Notes: generated from the sequence alone by a model not told the origin. 64,000 bases of DNA from Methyloversatilis discipulorum (GCF_000527135.1 NZ_AZUP01000001.1:3038001-3102000), one strand, 5' to 3'; positions 16,724-26,057 are shown, counted from the first letter of the stretch. Made by a program: numbers and translations.

Positions 16724-17795
16724 GCGCCACCTCCCCGATGCCGACCACCTCGTAGCGCACGCAGGGGTCGTAAGCCGCCATCAACAGCGCGACACGGCGC
16801 GCGCAATCGGGCGCCGTCGGGTCCAGCCTTTCGAGCGCGGCCGCCACCGCACCTTCCGCATCGAAATTCCATTCGGTCGGCGCCAGCACGTGGCAGGCGG
16901 CGACGCGAGCGTGGTCACCCTGGCCGTCCAGCTGCACGTGATGCACGAGCAGGCCGCGCGCCATTTCCGCCCAGGCCAGACCTTCGCCCGGCCCGAGCGC
17001 GACGCGGCCGCTGCGCAGGTGGCCTTCGCCGCCCGGCAGCGCGAGACGCACCAGTTCGGCCAGCCGCGCGGCGAAGCGATCGGACGCCGAGCGCTCCGGC
17101 GCGGAATCGGCCAGCCGCGTCCAGCAGCCGGTTTCGGCACAGGCCCCGTCGATGCGCGGGCGACGGGTGAAGGCCGGGTCCTGCGTCATCGCGGTGGCCA
17201 GTTCGCGCAGTGCCGTTTCGCTGGCATGCACGTGCAGCGCCGGCGCCGCGGCGATCGGTGCATCGGTCAGTGCGGCGCTGTCGCGCAGCCCGCGGGCGAG
17301 CCAGGTCTGGCCCGCGTCGCGCCAGTCGGCAAAGGCCTGCTGCGGCGCGCGCTCGAAGGCGGCCAGCCAGTGTGCCGGTTCGACGCCGAGCAGGTGGCAC
17401 TCCATCCAGCCCGCCATGTTGTCGGTGCACGCGTCGTCGCGCAGCACCGGACAGGCGGCCAGCGCGCGCGCGGCATCGGCCGACGGCTCGGCGGTCAGCA
17501 GCGCCGGCCAGTCGAGCAGGATGCGACGCAGATGCTCGCGCAGCGTTTCGCCGCGCAAGGTGTCCGGCAGCGGCGCATCGCGGCCCTGCGCGGCGTCGAC
17601 CGCGGCGCGGGCGCACAGCCGGTGCGCGTGGCTGCACAGGCTGAACACGGCGCCGAGCAGATCGGGCAGCGACGCGGCCGGGCGACCAGTGGCGAGACGC
17701 GCCGCCCAGTCCGGACGCTGGCCGCTCAACGCGGCCGGGCGCGGCGCACCCGGATGCACGCGCAGCACACCGGCCAGTGCGTCGAGCGACATCAT
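16716..17795 (-). CDS. hoxV: hydrogenase assembly protein HoxV/HupK
   Basis: The 359-residue protein is related to NiFe large subunits but lacks a full active site. The C-terminus keeps only DPCVRYEVVG where catalytic subunits have DPCxxC, and the N-terminal RxCGxC motif is missing. HoxV/HupK acts as a scaffold for the Fe(CN)2CO unit before transfer to HoxG. It overlaps hypA and hoxT. Its position after hoxT matches the hoxKGZMLOQRTV order of Cupriavidus. Confidence 0.85.
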   Translation of the reverse strand: MMSLDALAGVLRVHPGAPRPAALSGQRPDWAARLATGRPAASLPDLLGAVFSLCSHAHRLCARAAVDAAQGRDAPLPDTLRGETLREHLRRILLDWPALLTAEPSADAARALAACPVLRDDACTDNMAGWMECHLLGVEPAHWLAAFERAPQQAFADWRDAGQTWLARGLRDSAALTDAPIAAAPALHVHASETALRELATAMTQDPAFTRRPRIDGACAETGCWTRLADSAPERSASDRFAARLAELVRLALPGGEGHLRSGRVALGPGEGLAWAEMARGLLVHHVQLDGQGDHARVAACHVLAPTEWNFDAEGAVAAALERLDPTAPDCARRVALLMAAYDPCVRYEVVGIGEVAHA

Positions 17796-18295
17796 GGCGT
17801 GCGGCTCCGCCCGAACAGGAAGCCACGGCGGGCCGGGCGTTCCGGCTGTTCGGCCACATCCTTCGCCACCTCGGGCAGCGGTTCGCGCAGTCGCGCCAGC
17901 ACCGCCTGCGCGGTGGCGACGGCGGTGTCCTGCGACGCGAAATCAAACATCGGCGAAAACAGCGAACAGGCATCGAAGGTGCCGATGGCCGCTTCGTGCG
18001 CGCCGATGAAATCGAAGCGTTCGCGCCCGAGTGCCAGCCGGCGCGTGACGCCGACGCGCCCCAAGTCGTCCTCGCGCGCCAGCGGCAGGCGCAACAGATT
18101 CATGAACCACGGCGTCACCAGCACGCCGCTCGCGGCCGCCGGCAGATCGGGTTCCGATGCGCACAGCTCGAAACCGACCAGCTCGACGCGCAGCGCCGCG
18201 TTCATGATCGGCAGCCCGGCCATGCGGGTGTCGGCGATCTGACGGAACAGCGCTTCGAGGGCGCTGAGGCGGTAGGCGAGCATCGGGTCGGTCAT
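17792..18295 (-). CDS. hoxT: hydrogenase assembly chaperone HoxT (HybE/HupJ family)
   Basis: The 167-residue protein fits the HybE/HupJ family, with a central LVTPWFMNLL motif near residue 60 and an FIGAHE segment near 97. Family members help assemble the small and large subunits of membrane-bound hydrogenase. The position between hoxR and hoxV supports the name. Its start lies 28 bases after the hoxR stop, and it overlaps hoxV by four bases. Confidence 0.85.
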   Translation of the reverse strand: MTDPMLAYRLSALEALFRQIADTRMAGLPIMNAALRVELVGFELCASEPDLPAAASGVLVTPWFMNLLRLPLAREDDLGRVGVTRRLALGRERFDFIGAHEAAIGTFDACSLFSPMFDFASQDTAVATAQAVLARLREPLPEVAKDVAEQPERPARRGFLFGRSRTP

Positions 18296-18323
18296 GTCTG
18301 CTGGTCTCGTGAGGCGATCGACC

Positions 18324-18545
18324 TCAGTCGATCACCATGAACTGGTCGGCATCGCCGTCGCACTGCGGGCAGCGCCAGTGCGGCGGCAGGTCGGCGAACG
18401 CGGTGCCCGGCGCGATCTGCCACACCGGGTCGCCCTGCTGCGGGTCGTACACCCACCAGCAGATCTTGCATTCGAGCTTCGCATTGTCCGGCAACTTGCC
18501 GGCATCGCCGAGATAGCTGCCTTCGAAGCGCGCGTTCGCCGGCAT
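18324..18545 (-). CDS. hoxR: rubredoxin-like protein HoxR
   Basis: This small protein of 73 residues has two rubredoxin iron-binding pairs, CKIC (about 26-29) and CPQC (about 59-62), with the usual aromatic residues between them. HoxR is needed for making oxygen-tolerant membrane-bound hydrogenase under high oxygen, probably for correct assembly of the proximal cluster of HoxK. It starts two bases after the hoxQ stop. Confidence 0.92.
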   Translation of the reverse strand: MPANARFEGSYLGDAGKLPDNAKLECKICWWVYDPQQGDPVWQIAPGTAFADLPPHWRCPQCDGDADQFMVID

Positions 18546-18547
18546 GA

Positions 18548-19423
18548 TCAGTTGCCTTCCACCCAGGCCAGCACCTCGGTCAGGCGCTCGAACGAATCCT
18601 CCAGGTCTTCCTTCGCCGCCATCGCGACCTCCGGCAGCGCCGTCACTTCGACCGTGTTCAGGATGACCACGTCCTGCGAGTTGTAATAGACGACGCGCCA
18701 GGTATTGGGCACGCGCGTGTTGGTGATGCGGCAGTTGCCGTAGCCGCGCGACAGGATGAGCACGCGGCCGGTGCCGAGGTGGTGGTCCATGAAGCCGATG
18801 TCCTCGTTCGACATCGGCAGCAGGGTCAGATTCACGACGTGCGCCGGCTTGCCCGGCTTCCAGCCGCGCCACTGGTCCTCGATCTCGGCCAGCAGCGCCG
18901 GCGCGTTCTGCACATTGGGCGGCAGCGCGCCCTGCCAGCGCGGCACGGTGAACCACAGGTCGTCGGCGGCCGAGGTGCGCAGCACTTGCGGTATCGCGCC
19001 GACCTCCATCGTGTCGGACACCACCCGCCCGTCGTCACTGACGATGACGCGCCAGACGCCGGCGAACACGGACTCCTGCACCGCCACGTGGTGCGCGGCG
19101 TCGCCTTCGGTGCGCACCTGCGCGCTCACTTCGCCCTCGCCCATGACCTGGTTGATCAGCTTCAGGTCCTCGGGCGGCAGCCGGGTCAGGTCGATGCTAC
19201 GGTTGCGGCCGTCGTTGCGGGTGGCATCGAGACAGGCCAGCACGTCGCGCAGCGCCAGATGCGCCTGTTCGTGGCCGACCAGCTCTTCCGGCTCCGGCAG
19301 GATGGGCGGACGAAAGGTTTCCATGCCCTGCGGCATGTTGATGTACTGCAGCGTTTCGTCCTCGACCTGGGTGCCCGGGCCGATGACGGCGACCGGAATC
19401 GGGAATGCGGGAAATTCTTTCAC
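18548..19423 (-). CDS. hoxQ: hydrogenase small-subunit maturation protein HoxQ (HyaF/HupH)
   Basis: The 291-residue protein matches the HupH/HyaF family, with TLQYINMPQGM near residue 24, LTLLPMSNEDI near 200, and a C-terminal GYGNCRITNTR motif. Together with HoxO it is thought to chaperone the HoxK precursor and protect it before Tat export. The gene follows hoxO with a 14-base gap. Confidence 0.9.
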   Translation of the reverse strand: MKEFPAFPIPVAVIGPGTQVEDETLQYINMPQGMETFRPPILPEPEELVGHEQAHLALRDVLACLDATRNDGRNRSIDLTRLPPEDLKLINQVMGEGEVSAQVRTEGDAAHHVAVQESVFAGVWRVIVSDDGRVVSDTMEVGAIPQVLRTSAADDLWFTVPRWQGALPPNVQNAPALLAEIEDQWRGWKPGKPAHVVNLTLLPMSNEDIGFMDHHLGTGRVLILSRGYGNCRITNTRVPNTWRVVYYNSQDVVILNTVEVTALPEVAMAAKEDLEDSFERLTEVLAWVEGN

Positions 19424-19437
19424 GTGCTGTACTCCGC

Positions 19438-19932
19438 TCAGTGACAGGAAGAATCGGATGCGCTGCCATTGCGCACCGGGATACCGATGGTGGGCGCACG
19501 CGACGCGGCCATCGCCAGCGCTTCGGCGACGCGCTCGACATAGACGTCCCAGTCGAGCATGCCGGACAGCACGGTGACGTACTGGCCGTCGCGCACGAAC
19601 ACCAGCGCCGGCCAGCGGATCGAGCCGTAGCGTTTGGCAATGGCGTCCTCGTGTTCGCGGACGGCGACGCCGACGGCGAAGCGCTGCGCGAAGTGCTGGC
19701 GCAGTTCGGGCAGCACCACCGCGACGTCGAGCGCTTCCGGGAAGCGCACCGGGTCGCCGGCCAGCAGGATGACGCGGTCGCCGCCGGCGGCCGCCCAGTC
19801 GGCGACGTTGTCGGCGGTGAGCCAGGTCGCGCCGTGCGCGCTGACCAGGCGGTCGATCAGCGGCGACACCGCTGCCGGCGCGGCGACCGGCAGTGTGACG
19901 AGCGCTTCGGATGATGCGGCTTCGATGCTCAT
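19438..19932 (-). CDS. hoxO: HoxO (HyaE/HupG), thioredoxin-fold chaperone of HoxK
   Basis: The 164-residue protein has a thioredoxin-like fold pattern but no CxxC, as in HyaE/HupG. Typical segments are WPALVFVRDGQYV and GMLDWDVYV. The family binds the Tat signal of the hydrogenase small subunit. I place the start at 19932, overlapping the hoxL stop by four bases; the upstream frame is arginine-rich and antisense-like. Confidence 0.87.
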   Translation of the reverse strand: MSIEAASSEALVTLPVAAPAAVSPLIDRLVSAHGATWLTADNVADWAAAGGDRVILLAGDPVRFPEALDVAVVLPELRQHFAQRFAVGVAVREHEDAIAKRYGSIRWPALVFVRDGQYVTVLSGMLDWDVYVERVAEALAMAASRAPTIGIPVRNGSASDSSCH

Positions 19933-20294
19933 GCGATTTCTCCCTGCGTGGTGTCGTGCGAGTTGTCGTGCGAGTTGTCCTGCACTTCCGGGCGGGCGCC
20001 GGACAGCGCCCGCAGTTGTTCGCTGCTCATCGCCGACGGCAGTGCGAAGGCGGCAGCGCCGTCGCCACCTTCGCCCTGCATGACGGCTTCGATCAGGTCC
20101 AGCGTGGCGTCGACTTCGCGCGCACGCTCGACCGCAATGCGTTCCTGCGCGCTGTCGAGAAACACCAGCAGCCATTCGCCGATCGCCACGTCACCGACCA
20201 GCGCGGTACGCACGCGGCGCAGGCCGAGACGGCCGACGCACTGCGCGTGCCCGGCCTCGACCGCCATCACCTGCATTGGAATGCCCAGGCACAC
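19929..20294 (-). CDS. hoxL: HypC-family chaperone HoxL for the membrane-bound hydrogenase
   Basis: The 121-residue protein begins MCLGIPMQV, with the conserved Cys2. It is longer than HypC, and its C-terminal tail includes a short repeated DNSH motif. HoxL works with HoxV to deliver the iron ligands to HoxG. It lies three bases after hoxM and overlaps hoxO by four. Confidence 0.9.
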   Translation of the reverse strand: MCLGIPMQVMAVEAGHAQCVGRLGLRRVRTALVGDVAIGEWLLVFLDSAQERIAVERAREVDATLDLIEAVMQGEGGDGAAAFALPSAMSSEQLRALSGARPEVQDNSHDNSHDTTQGEIA

Positions 20295-20297
20295 GGC

Positions 20298-20972
20298 TCA
20301 GCCCTCCAGCGACGGAAAGAAGCGGGCATCGCCGCTGCGGCAGGCGACGTCTTCCGGCGGGCGCTCGCCTTCGTAGCGCGTCAGTTCGAGCTCGGCGAAG
20401 GTGATGCACTCGCGCTCGGTCAGCGGCGTGGTGCGCGGCACCGGCCGGGCGCCCCAGCGACGCAGCGTGTCCAGCCCGAGCGCCAGCGCTTCGTCCATCG
20501 CCCGGCGCACCGAGGGGCGCAGGCTGCCGCCGTAGTCCTCCAGCTCTTCCGGCTGGCAGCCGATCAGCAGCACTTCGCGCGGGTACTGACCGGTCAGCTG
20601 AGCCAGCATCAGCACCTCCTGGAAACCGGTCTGGTGCAGGCTCATTTTCTTCGCGCCCATGAAGCGCGGCACGTCGTCGTTGGCGATGCACTTGAGCGTG
20701 CCCGGCTCGAGGCCGTAGTCGATGGCGTCGAAGATGAGCAGGCAGTCGGCCGCCTGCACGTGCTGCACCAGATAGAGGCCCTGGGTGCCGCCGTCGATCA
20801 GCTGCACTTCCGGGGCGTCAGCGGCGCCGTCGTCGAACTCGACGCGCTGCTGCAGCGCTTCGACGCAGCGCACGCCGAAGCCTTCGTCGGCCCACAGCAC
20901 ATTGCCGATGCCGAGCACGACGATGCTGTCACGGAGTGGGTGACAGCTGCATCCGGACGGATTCGGGTTCAT
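20298..20972 (-). CDS. hoxM: membrane-bound hydrogenase maturation protease HoxM (HyaD)
   Basis: The 224-residue endopeptidase of the HyaD family has GIGNVLWADEGFG (about 21-33), including the nickel-sensing glutamate, then FDAIDYG and a later SLHQTGFQEV motif. It should remove the 15-residue tail of HoxG. The N-terminus has an extra cysteine-containing stretch (PSGCSCHP), so a slightly later start is possible. Confidence 0.92.
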   Translation of the reverse strand: MNPNPSGCSCHPLRDSIVVLGIGNVLWADEGFGVRCVEALQQRVEFDDGAADAPEVQLIDGGTQGLYLVQHVQAADCLLIFDAIDYGLEPGTLKCIANDDVPRFMGAKKMSLHQTGFQEVLMLAQLTGQYPREVLLIGCQPEELEDYGGSLRPSVRRAMDEALALGLDTLRRWGARPVPRTTPLTERECITFAELELTRYEGERPPEDVACRSGDARFFPSLEG

Positions 20973-20996
20973 GGTCGGACCTTCCTTCGGAAAAAA

Positions 20997-21422
20997 TCAG
21001 TGAGCGCCGCGCGGAAGCGTGGCGTGAGGAGCGGCGCGCAGCGCCTTCCAGGCGTGGAAGCTGTCCCAGGCGGACTGCAGCGCCAGCCAGAAGGCGGCGT
21101 CGGTGCCGAACAGCAGTGCGCAGCGGATGGCGGTGTCGGGCGTCATCGCGCGCTGGCCGTGCACGATCTCGTGCAGACGGCGGCGCGACATGCCGAGCGC
21201 GCGAGCAGCTTCGCTCTGCGACATGCCGAGCGGTTCGAGGAAATTGCGCGAAAGAAATCGTCCCGGATGCCACGGCGCACGCACCGGGATGCCGGCGGGT
21301 ACGCGTTGCAGCGGTGACAGTCCGGGACGCAAGGGGTGCACAACGAGCCTGCTTTCGCTTGAGGAGGCGGTGGGCATGTCCGCCGCTGCGGCGCGTGCTG
21401 CGAGCGAGGTGGCGGCGGACAT
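20997..21422 (-). CDS. HigA-like XRE helix-turn-helix protein inside the hydrogenase operon
   Basis: Residues about 50-125 match the HigA/VapI family: HPGRFLSRNFLEPLGMSQ, then a helix-turn-helix with RALGMSRRRLHEIVHG and a trailing FWLALQSAWD. The N-terminal 48 residues are an extra low-complexity stretch. HigA normally represses and neutralises a HigB toxin, but no higB lies on either side. Instead the gene starts 4 bases after hoxZ and ends 24 bases before hoxM. It may be an orphan DNA-binding regulator of the operon or a remnant of a module. Confidence 0.85.
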   Translation of the reverse strand: MSAATSLAARAAAADMPTASSSESRLVVHPLRPGLSPLQRVPAGIPVRAPWHPGRFLSRNFLEPLGMSQSEAARALGMSRRRLHEIVHGQRAMTPDTAIRCALLFGTDAAFWLALQSAWDSFHAWKALRAAPHATLPRGAH

Positions 21423-21426
21423 GGCG

Positions 21427-22155
21427 TCAGTCCTTGAAGGTGCGGTGGCCGGAAATCATCGTGCTCACCACGCTGGAGCGGCCCATGATGTCTTCGCGGA
21501 TGGCCGCATAGACATGCAGGATGATGAACACGATGAGCGCCCACATGCCGAGGTGGTGCCAGGTATGCACGTCCTGCGACTGGCCCATCAGCGGAATCAC
21601 CCAGCCGAACAGCCGCTCCTGCCACGAGCCCATCTGCGCGCCTTCGCCGTACAGCGCGAAGCCGGTGCAGATCATGAACACGGTGAGCACCAGGTAGCCG
21701 AAGAACATCGCGAAGCGCGCCAGCGGGTTGTGACCCACGTAGCGGCCCGGACGCGGGCTCATGAAGGCGTACCACTTCAGCATGCCGAGCACTTCGACCC
21801 AGTAGGCCTTGGTCAGCAGCGGCACCCAGTACAGCTCGCGTGCGTGGTGGTTGCCGACGATGGCCCAGTAGGTACGGCCGAGCAGCCCCACCGCCAGCAC
21901 GTAGCCGGCGGCGAAGTGGGCGAAGCGGATGTAGCCCATCAGGAAGTTGGCGCTGGCTTCACCCGGCTGCGTCGGCAGCGGCGAGCCGATGAAGTAGCCG
22001 GTCAGCGCGAGCACCGTGATCGCCAGCGCGTTGATCCAGTGCCAGATGCGCACCGGGGCTTCATACACGTAGACCGACTTGATCGAGCGGCCGTGGGCAA
22101 CCGCCCCCTCGTCAATACCGGTGGCGTGGGACAGCTTTTCAGTAGTTGCGGACAT
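21427..22155 (-). CDS. hoxZ: hydrogenase cytochrome b subunit HoxZ
   Basis: The 242-residue integral membrane protein is the di-heme b-type cytochrome that anchors HoxKG and passes electrons to the quinone pool. About four hydrophobic helices are visible, starting near WHWINALAITVLALTGYF. Candidate heme histidines lie in RIWHW, RFAHFAAGY, NHHARE and HTWHHLGMW. I selected the ATG at 22155 because residues 1-40 then match the cytosolic N-terminus of the family. Confidence 0.94.
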   Translation of the reverse strand: MSATTEKLSHATGIDEGAVAHGRSIKSVYVYEAPVRIWHWINALAITVLALTGYFIGSPLPTQPGEASANFLMGYIRFAHFAAGYVLAVGLLGRTYWAIVGNHHARELYWVPLLTKAYWVEVLGMLKWYAFMSPRPGRYVGHNPLARFAMFFGYLVLTVFMICTGFALYGEGAQMGSWQERLFGWVIPLMGQSQDVHTWHHLGMWALIVFIILHVYAAIREDIMGRSSVVSTMISGHRTFKD

Positions 22156-22180
22156 CTGTCGTCTCCCGCGGTTGGGTGCT

Positions 22181-22768
22181 TCAGATGCGCGACGCGAACA
22201 TGAACAGGCCGGCGGCGCCGACACCTGCCGCCTGCACGCGCCAGACCCAGGCCGGCACGCGCGCCAGCCAGCTGCCGGCGACCAGACCGACCGCGTGCAG
22301 CAGGGCCGAACCGAACATGAAGCCCGCAGCGTAGGCAGCGAAGGAACTGCCTGCCGCCCACTCGGCGCCATGCGCCACGCCGTGCAGCGCACCGGCGGCC
22401 GCAAGCAGCGCGAAGCCGGCGACTGCGGGCAGCTGACGACGTGCCAGCAGCAGCACGCCGAACAGCGCGACGCTCAGTGCGACACCGGCTTCGACGAAAG
22501 CGCCGGCACCGGTCTGCACGCCGATCAGGGCACCGGCCAGCAATGCGAGCAGGAAGAAGGCCGGGCCGGCCAGGCGATGCGCGGCCGGCAGGGCCGCCGC
22601 CGACCACACGCCGACCGCAATCATCGCCAGCAGGTGATCGACACCGGCAAAGGGATGCGCCAGACCCGCCGCCAGACCGTGTGCGCCGTGACCTTCATGC
22701 GCCTGGGCCGCACCGGCTGCCAGCATCAAAGCCACGGCAGCGCCGCGACGGAGCATTTTCGTATTCAC
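22181..22768 (-). CDS. hupE: HupE/UreJ-type nickel transporter
   Basis: The 195-residue protein starts with a cleavable-type signal (about 1-23, ending QAHEG), followed by the HupE signature HPFAGVDHLLAMIAVG and about six hydrophobic helices. The N-terminal histidines (HEGHGAHG) probably bind metal. HupE proteins import nickel for hydrogenase. The gene sits between hoxG and hoxZ, which in Cupriavidus are adjacent. Confidence 0.9.
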   Translation of the reverse strand: MNTKMLRRGAAVALMLAAGAAQAHEGHGAHGLAAGLAHPFAGVDHLLAMIAVGVWSAAALPAAHRLAGPAFFLLALLAGALIGVQTGAGAFVEAGVALSVALFGVLLLARRQLPAVAGFALLAAAGALHGVAHGAEWAAGSSFAAYAAGFMFGSALLHAVGLVAGSWLARVPAWVWRVQAAGVGAAGLFMFASRI

Positions 22769-22807
22769 AGTGTTTCCTCCGGATGTGTTGTTGTCGTGGT
22801 GCGCGCT

Positions 22808-24664
22808 TCAGCGCACCTTCACCGTGGTCAGTTCCTGGCCGTCCTCGCTCATCACGTGCGTCGAGCAGGCGAGGCAGGGGTCGAAGGAATGCAGCGTGCG
22901 CAGGATTTCGACCGGCTGTTCCGGGTTCACCATCGGCGTGTTCATCAGGCTGGCCTCGAAGGCGCCGATCTGGCCCTTGGTGTCGCGCGGGCTGCCGTTC
23001 CAGGTGGTCGGCACGACGCACTGGTAGTTCTCGATGCGGCCGTCCTTGATGCGGATCCAGTGGCCCAGCATGCCGCGCGGCGCGGCCACCGTGCCGACGC
23101 CCTTGGCTTCCTTCGGCCAGGTCTTCGGGTCCCACTTCTCGACGTTGGCGGTGCTGGTGTCGCCGGCCTTGATGTTGCCGATCAGCTGCTTGTAGTCGTC
23201 CATCATCATTTCGGCGGCGTACTGGCTTTCCAGTGCGCGGGCCAGGGTGCGACCGATGGTGGTGGGCAGCAGCTGCTTGGCGCTGAAGCTGGTTTCCGGC
23301 AGGCCGAGCGCCTTCGGGATGGCGCTGTTGATGGCGACTGCCGACTCATCGACCTGCTGCTTCACGCGCTGGCACCACTTGTTGCCCTTGGCGGCGTGCG
23401 CATAGCCGAGGATGTAGCGCGACAGCGGGCCGACCTCGACCGCGTGGCCGCGCCAGCGCGGCGACTTGATCCACGAGTACTTGGCGCTCTCGTCGATCTC
23501 CTCGATGTTGGTGCGGCTGCCCTTGGTCTTGTCGCCGAGCACGTAGTTCGGCTCGGTCACGCCGTCCCACGGGTGCAGACCCTTGGATTCGTCGGCGTAC
23601 TTGTACCAGCTGTGATTGACGAACTCCTGCACCTGCTCCGGGTCACGCGGGTCGATTTCGTGGATCTCGTCCCAGTTGCCGTTGAGGATGACGCCGCCCG
23701 GAAGCTGGTGCGTGCTGTGGTCGTAGGGCACCTTCTCGTAGGTACCGTAGTCGGCCACGTTGGTGGCGGAGAGGCCGCCGCCATACAGCCAGCCGGCCTG
23801 CTTGTAGATCGTGCCGATGGCGAGCACGTCCGGCACGTAGACGTTGTTGTTGAACTCGATCATCTCCTTGATGCGCGCCTCGACGAAGTTCAGGCGTTCC
23901 ATCGTGATCGGGGCACCGACCGCGCCGTCGCCGTCGATGTTGATGGCGCAGGGCACCCCGCCCACCAGGTAGTTCGGGTGCGGGTTCTTGCCGCCGAAGA
24001 TGGTGTGCACCTTGACCCACTCCTTCTGCAGGTCGAGCGCTTCGAGGTAGTGGGTGACCGCCATCAGGTTGGCTTCCGGCGGCAGCACATAGGCCTTGCT
24101 GCCCCAGTAGCCGTTCATGAAGGGGCCAAGCTGGCCGCTTTCGACGAACTTCTTCAGCCGGTTCTGGATGTCGCGGAAGTAACCGGGCGAGGACAGCGGG
24201 TGCGACGGCGACACCATCTGCTGCAGTTCGCTGGTCTTCTTCGGATCGGCCTTCAGCGCCGACACCACGTCCACCCAGTCGAGCGCGTGCAGGTGATAGA
24301 AGTGCACCGCGTGGTCATGCACCTGCAGCGTCTTCGCCATCATTTCGCGGATCAGGTGCGCATTCAGCGGAATCTTGATGCCCAGCGCGTCTTCCACCGC
24401 GCGCACCGAAGTCAGCGCATGACAGCCGGTACAGACGCCGCAGATGCGTTCGACGAAGGCCCAGGCATCGCGCGGATCGCGACCCTTCAGGATCACTTCG
24501 AGGCCGCGCCACATGGTGCCGGTCGACACCGCGTTGCGGATGACGTTGTTGCTGTCGACATTCACCTCGCATCGCATGTGACCTTCGATGCGGGTGACCG
24601 GGTCGACGACGATGCGCCGGCCCGAATTGTCCATATTGAAACCCTGTGTTTCGTAAGCACCCAT
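22808..24664 (-). CDS. hoxG: membrane-bound NiFe hydrogenase large subunit HoxG
   Basis: The 618-residue catalytic subunit has RICGVC near residue 74 and DPCLAC near the C-terminus. It ends in a 15-residue tail after the histidine of ACSTH, the expected HoxM substrate. The ATG at 24664 is preceded by AAAGGA; the frame extends 12 codons further, but without a ribosome-binding site. It oxidises H2 in the periplasm and is exported as a passenger of HoxK. Confidence 0.97.
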   Translation of the reverse strand: MGAYETQGFNMDNSGRRIVVDPVTRIEGHMRCEVNVDSNNVIRNAVSTGTMWRGLEVILKGRDPRDAWAFVERICGVCTGCHALTSVRAVEDALGIKIPLNAHLIREMMAKTLQVHDHAVHFYHLHALDWVDVVSALKADPKKTSELQQMVSPSHPLSSPGYFRDIQNRLKKFVESGQLGPFMNGYWGSKAYVLPPEANLMAVTHYLEALDLQKEWVKVHTIFGGKNPHPNYLVGGVPCAINIDGDGAVGAPITMERLNFVEARIKEMIEFNNNVYVPDVLAIGTIYKQAGWLYGGGLSATNVADYGTYEKVPYDHSTHQLPGGVILNGNWDEIHEIDPRDPEQVQEFVNHSWYKYADESKGLHPWDGVTEPNYVLGDKTKGSRTNIEEIDESAKYSWIKSPRWRGHAVEVGPLSRYILGYAHAAKGNKWCQRVKQQVDESAVAINSAIPKALGLPETSFSAKQLLPTTIGRTLARALESQYAAEMMMDDYKQLIGNIKAGDTSTANVEKWDPKTWPKEAKGVGTVAAPRGMLGHWIRIKDGRIENYQCVVPTTWNGSPRDTKGQIGAFEASLMNTPMVNPEQPVEILRTLHSFDPCLACSTHVMSEDGQELTTVKVR

Positions 24665-24703
24665 CTTCGTATCCTTTGCTGGAGCAGGGACTGCCCTCAT
24701 CGA

Positions 24704-24724
24704 CGCCAGCCCTCAGCGCTGGCG
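24704..24724 (-). other. hairpin between hoxK and hoxG
   Basis: A 7-bp inverted repeat (CGCCAGC / GCTGGCG) with a 7-base loop lies in the 78-base gap between hoxK and hoxG. There is no T run. It may stabilise the hoxK message or tune the hoxK to hoxG ratio. Confidence 0.45.
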
Positions 24725-24742
24725 CGGGGGCAGGGTTCGCGA

Positions 24743-25831
24743 TCAGTGATCGACCGTCGTCGTCGAGCCGTTGTCGTGCTTGTGCGAGGCGCGCTTGATC
24801 GCCGATACCGCGGCGTGCGCCACCGCGGCCGCACCGACCACACCGGCGGCGGTCGCGCCGACCTGGTCGGCGTTGGCTTCGATGCCGAACTGGTGGATGT
24901 CGGTCAGGCGGTCGTAGAACGAACCCTTGTCCCAGAAGCCGTCTTCCGAGCAGCCGATGCAGCCGTGGCCAGCCTGGATCGGGAAGCTCGTGCCTTCGTT
25001 CCAGCGCACGGTGGAGCAGGCGTTGTAGGTGGTCGGGCCCTTGCAGCCGACCTTGTAGAGGCAGTAGCCCTTGCGCGCGGACTCGTCGTCCCAGGCTTCG
25101 ACGAACTGGCCGGCGTCGAAGTGCGGACGGCGGTAGCACTTGTCGTGAATGCGCTGGCTGTAGAACATCTTCGGCCGGCCCTGGCGGTCCAGCTCGGGGA
25201 TGCGGTCGAAGGTGAGCATGTAGGTGATGACGCCGGTCATCACCTCGGCGATCGGCGGGCAGCCCGGCACCTTGATGATGGGCTTGTCGAAGATGACCTT
25301 GTGCACCGGGGTGGCCTGCGTCGGGTTCGGCTTGGCCGCCTGCACGCAGCCCCAGCTGGCACAGGAACCCCAGGAGATGATGGCCTTGGCGTCCTTGGCA
25401 ACGTGCTTGAGCTGGTCGATGAAGGGCTTGCCGCCGATGATGCAGCTCATGCCATCCTGGTTCAGCGGCGGGTTGCCCTCGACCGCCAGGATGTAGTTGC
25501 CCTTGTACTTGGTCATGATCTCTTCGAGGATCGCCTCGGCCTGGTGCCCTGCGGCGGCCATCAGCGTGTCGTCGTAGTCGAGCGAGATCATCGACAGCAC
25601 CACGTCCTTCGCCAGCGGGTGGGCCGAGCGGATGAAGGATTCGGAACAGCAGGTGCATTCCAGACCGTGCAGCCACAACACCGGGGTGCGCGGCTTGGTT
25701 TCCATCGCGTGGGCGATCTGCGGCACGAAGGCCGGGCCGAGGCCGAGCGAGGTGGCCGTCAGCGAACAGTACTTCAGGAAACTGCGGCGCGAGATGCCCT
25801 GCCGGCGCATCACCTCATAGAAGGTTTCCAT
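24743..25831 (-). CDS. hoxK: oxygen-tolerant membrane-bound hydrogenase small subunit HoxK
   Basis: The 362-residue precursor has a Tat signal (RRSFLK, residues 15-20) with likely cleavage before METKP at residue 43. In the mature protein, cysteines at 17, 19 and 20 (ECTCC) and the two in WGSCASWGC reproduce the six-cysteine set around the unusual proximal 4Fe-3S cluster of oxygen-tolerant hydrogenases; the two extra ones are Cys19 and Cys120. A C-terminal hydrophobic helix (about 320-340) anchors it to the membrane. AGGAGAG precedes the ATG. It is the first gene of the whole train. Confidence 0.97.
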   Translation of the reverse strand: METFYEVMRRQGISRRSFLKYCSLTATSLGLGPAFVPQIAHAMETKPRTPVLWLHGLECTCCSESFIRSAHPLAKDVVLSMISLDYDDTLMAAAGHQAEAILEEIMTKYKGNYILAVEGNPPLNQDGMSCIIGGKPFIDQLKHVAKDAKAIISWGSCASWGCVQAAKPNPTQATPVHKVIFDKPIIKVPGCPPIAEVMTGVITYMLTFDRIPELDRQGRPKMFYSQRIHDKCYRRPHFDAGQFVEAWDDESARKGYCLYKVGCKGPTTYNACSTVRWNEGTSFPIQAGHGCIGCSEDGFWDKGSFYDRLTDIHQFGIEANADQVGATAAGVVGAAAVAHAAVSAIKRASHKHDNGSTTTVDH

Positions 25832-25969
25832 CCTGGTCTCTCTCCTGTGCTTCTTGTTGTCTTGGGCCCCTCGCCTGCGCCGCACGCCATGTTTCCGGCG
25901 AGCCGTGTGCTCACGGACCTCGAAACACCGCGGACGAACCGTCGATTCGCACGGGTGGGTGGTGGCTAC

Positions 25970-26057
25970 TAACAAGTTGCGGGCCAGCCGGGTTTTCTGC
26001 GCCGCAGCAAAAATATTGATGTAGATCAAGGCATTGATCTGCATCGGAAAAGATATG
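25970..26057 (-). promoter_or_regulatory. hoxK promoter: sigma54-like element with IHF-like site
   Basis: On the minus strand, 25989-25970 reads GGCTGGCCCGCAACTTGTTA, close to the RpoN consensus TGGCACG-N4-TTGCW (differences A to C, and C to T in the -12 GC). At 26037-26026 is ATCAATGCCTTG, matching the IHF core ATCAA-N4-TTR. ATATGC is read on the plus strand at 26052-26057. HoxA in this cluster is a sigma54 activator. The same three blocks recur at the same spacing before cbbR. The leader to the hoxK ATG is about 140 bases. Confidence 0.65.

Noticed and set aside
20997..21422. A HigBA toxin-antitoxin module in the hydrogenase operon
   Set aside because: Both neighbouring genes are clear hydrogenase genes (hoxZ and hoxM), and no RelE/HigB-like frame is present on either strand nearby.
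22079..25972. A plus-strand open frame of about 1300 codons opposite hoxK, hoxG, hupE and hoxZ
   Set aside because: It is antisense to strongly conserved genes, has a low-complexity composition rich in Arg, His, Val and Ala, and matches no family. Such frames arise from GC-rich codon use. Similar long antisense frames opposite hoxFUYH, gyrB and cbbT were dropped for the same reason.
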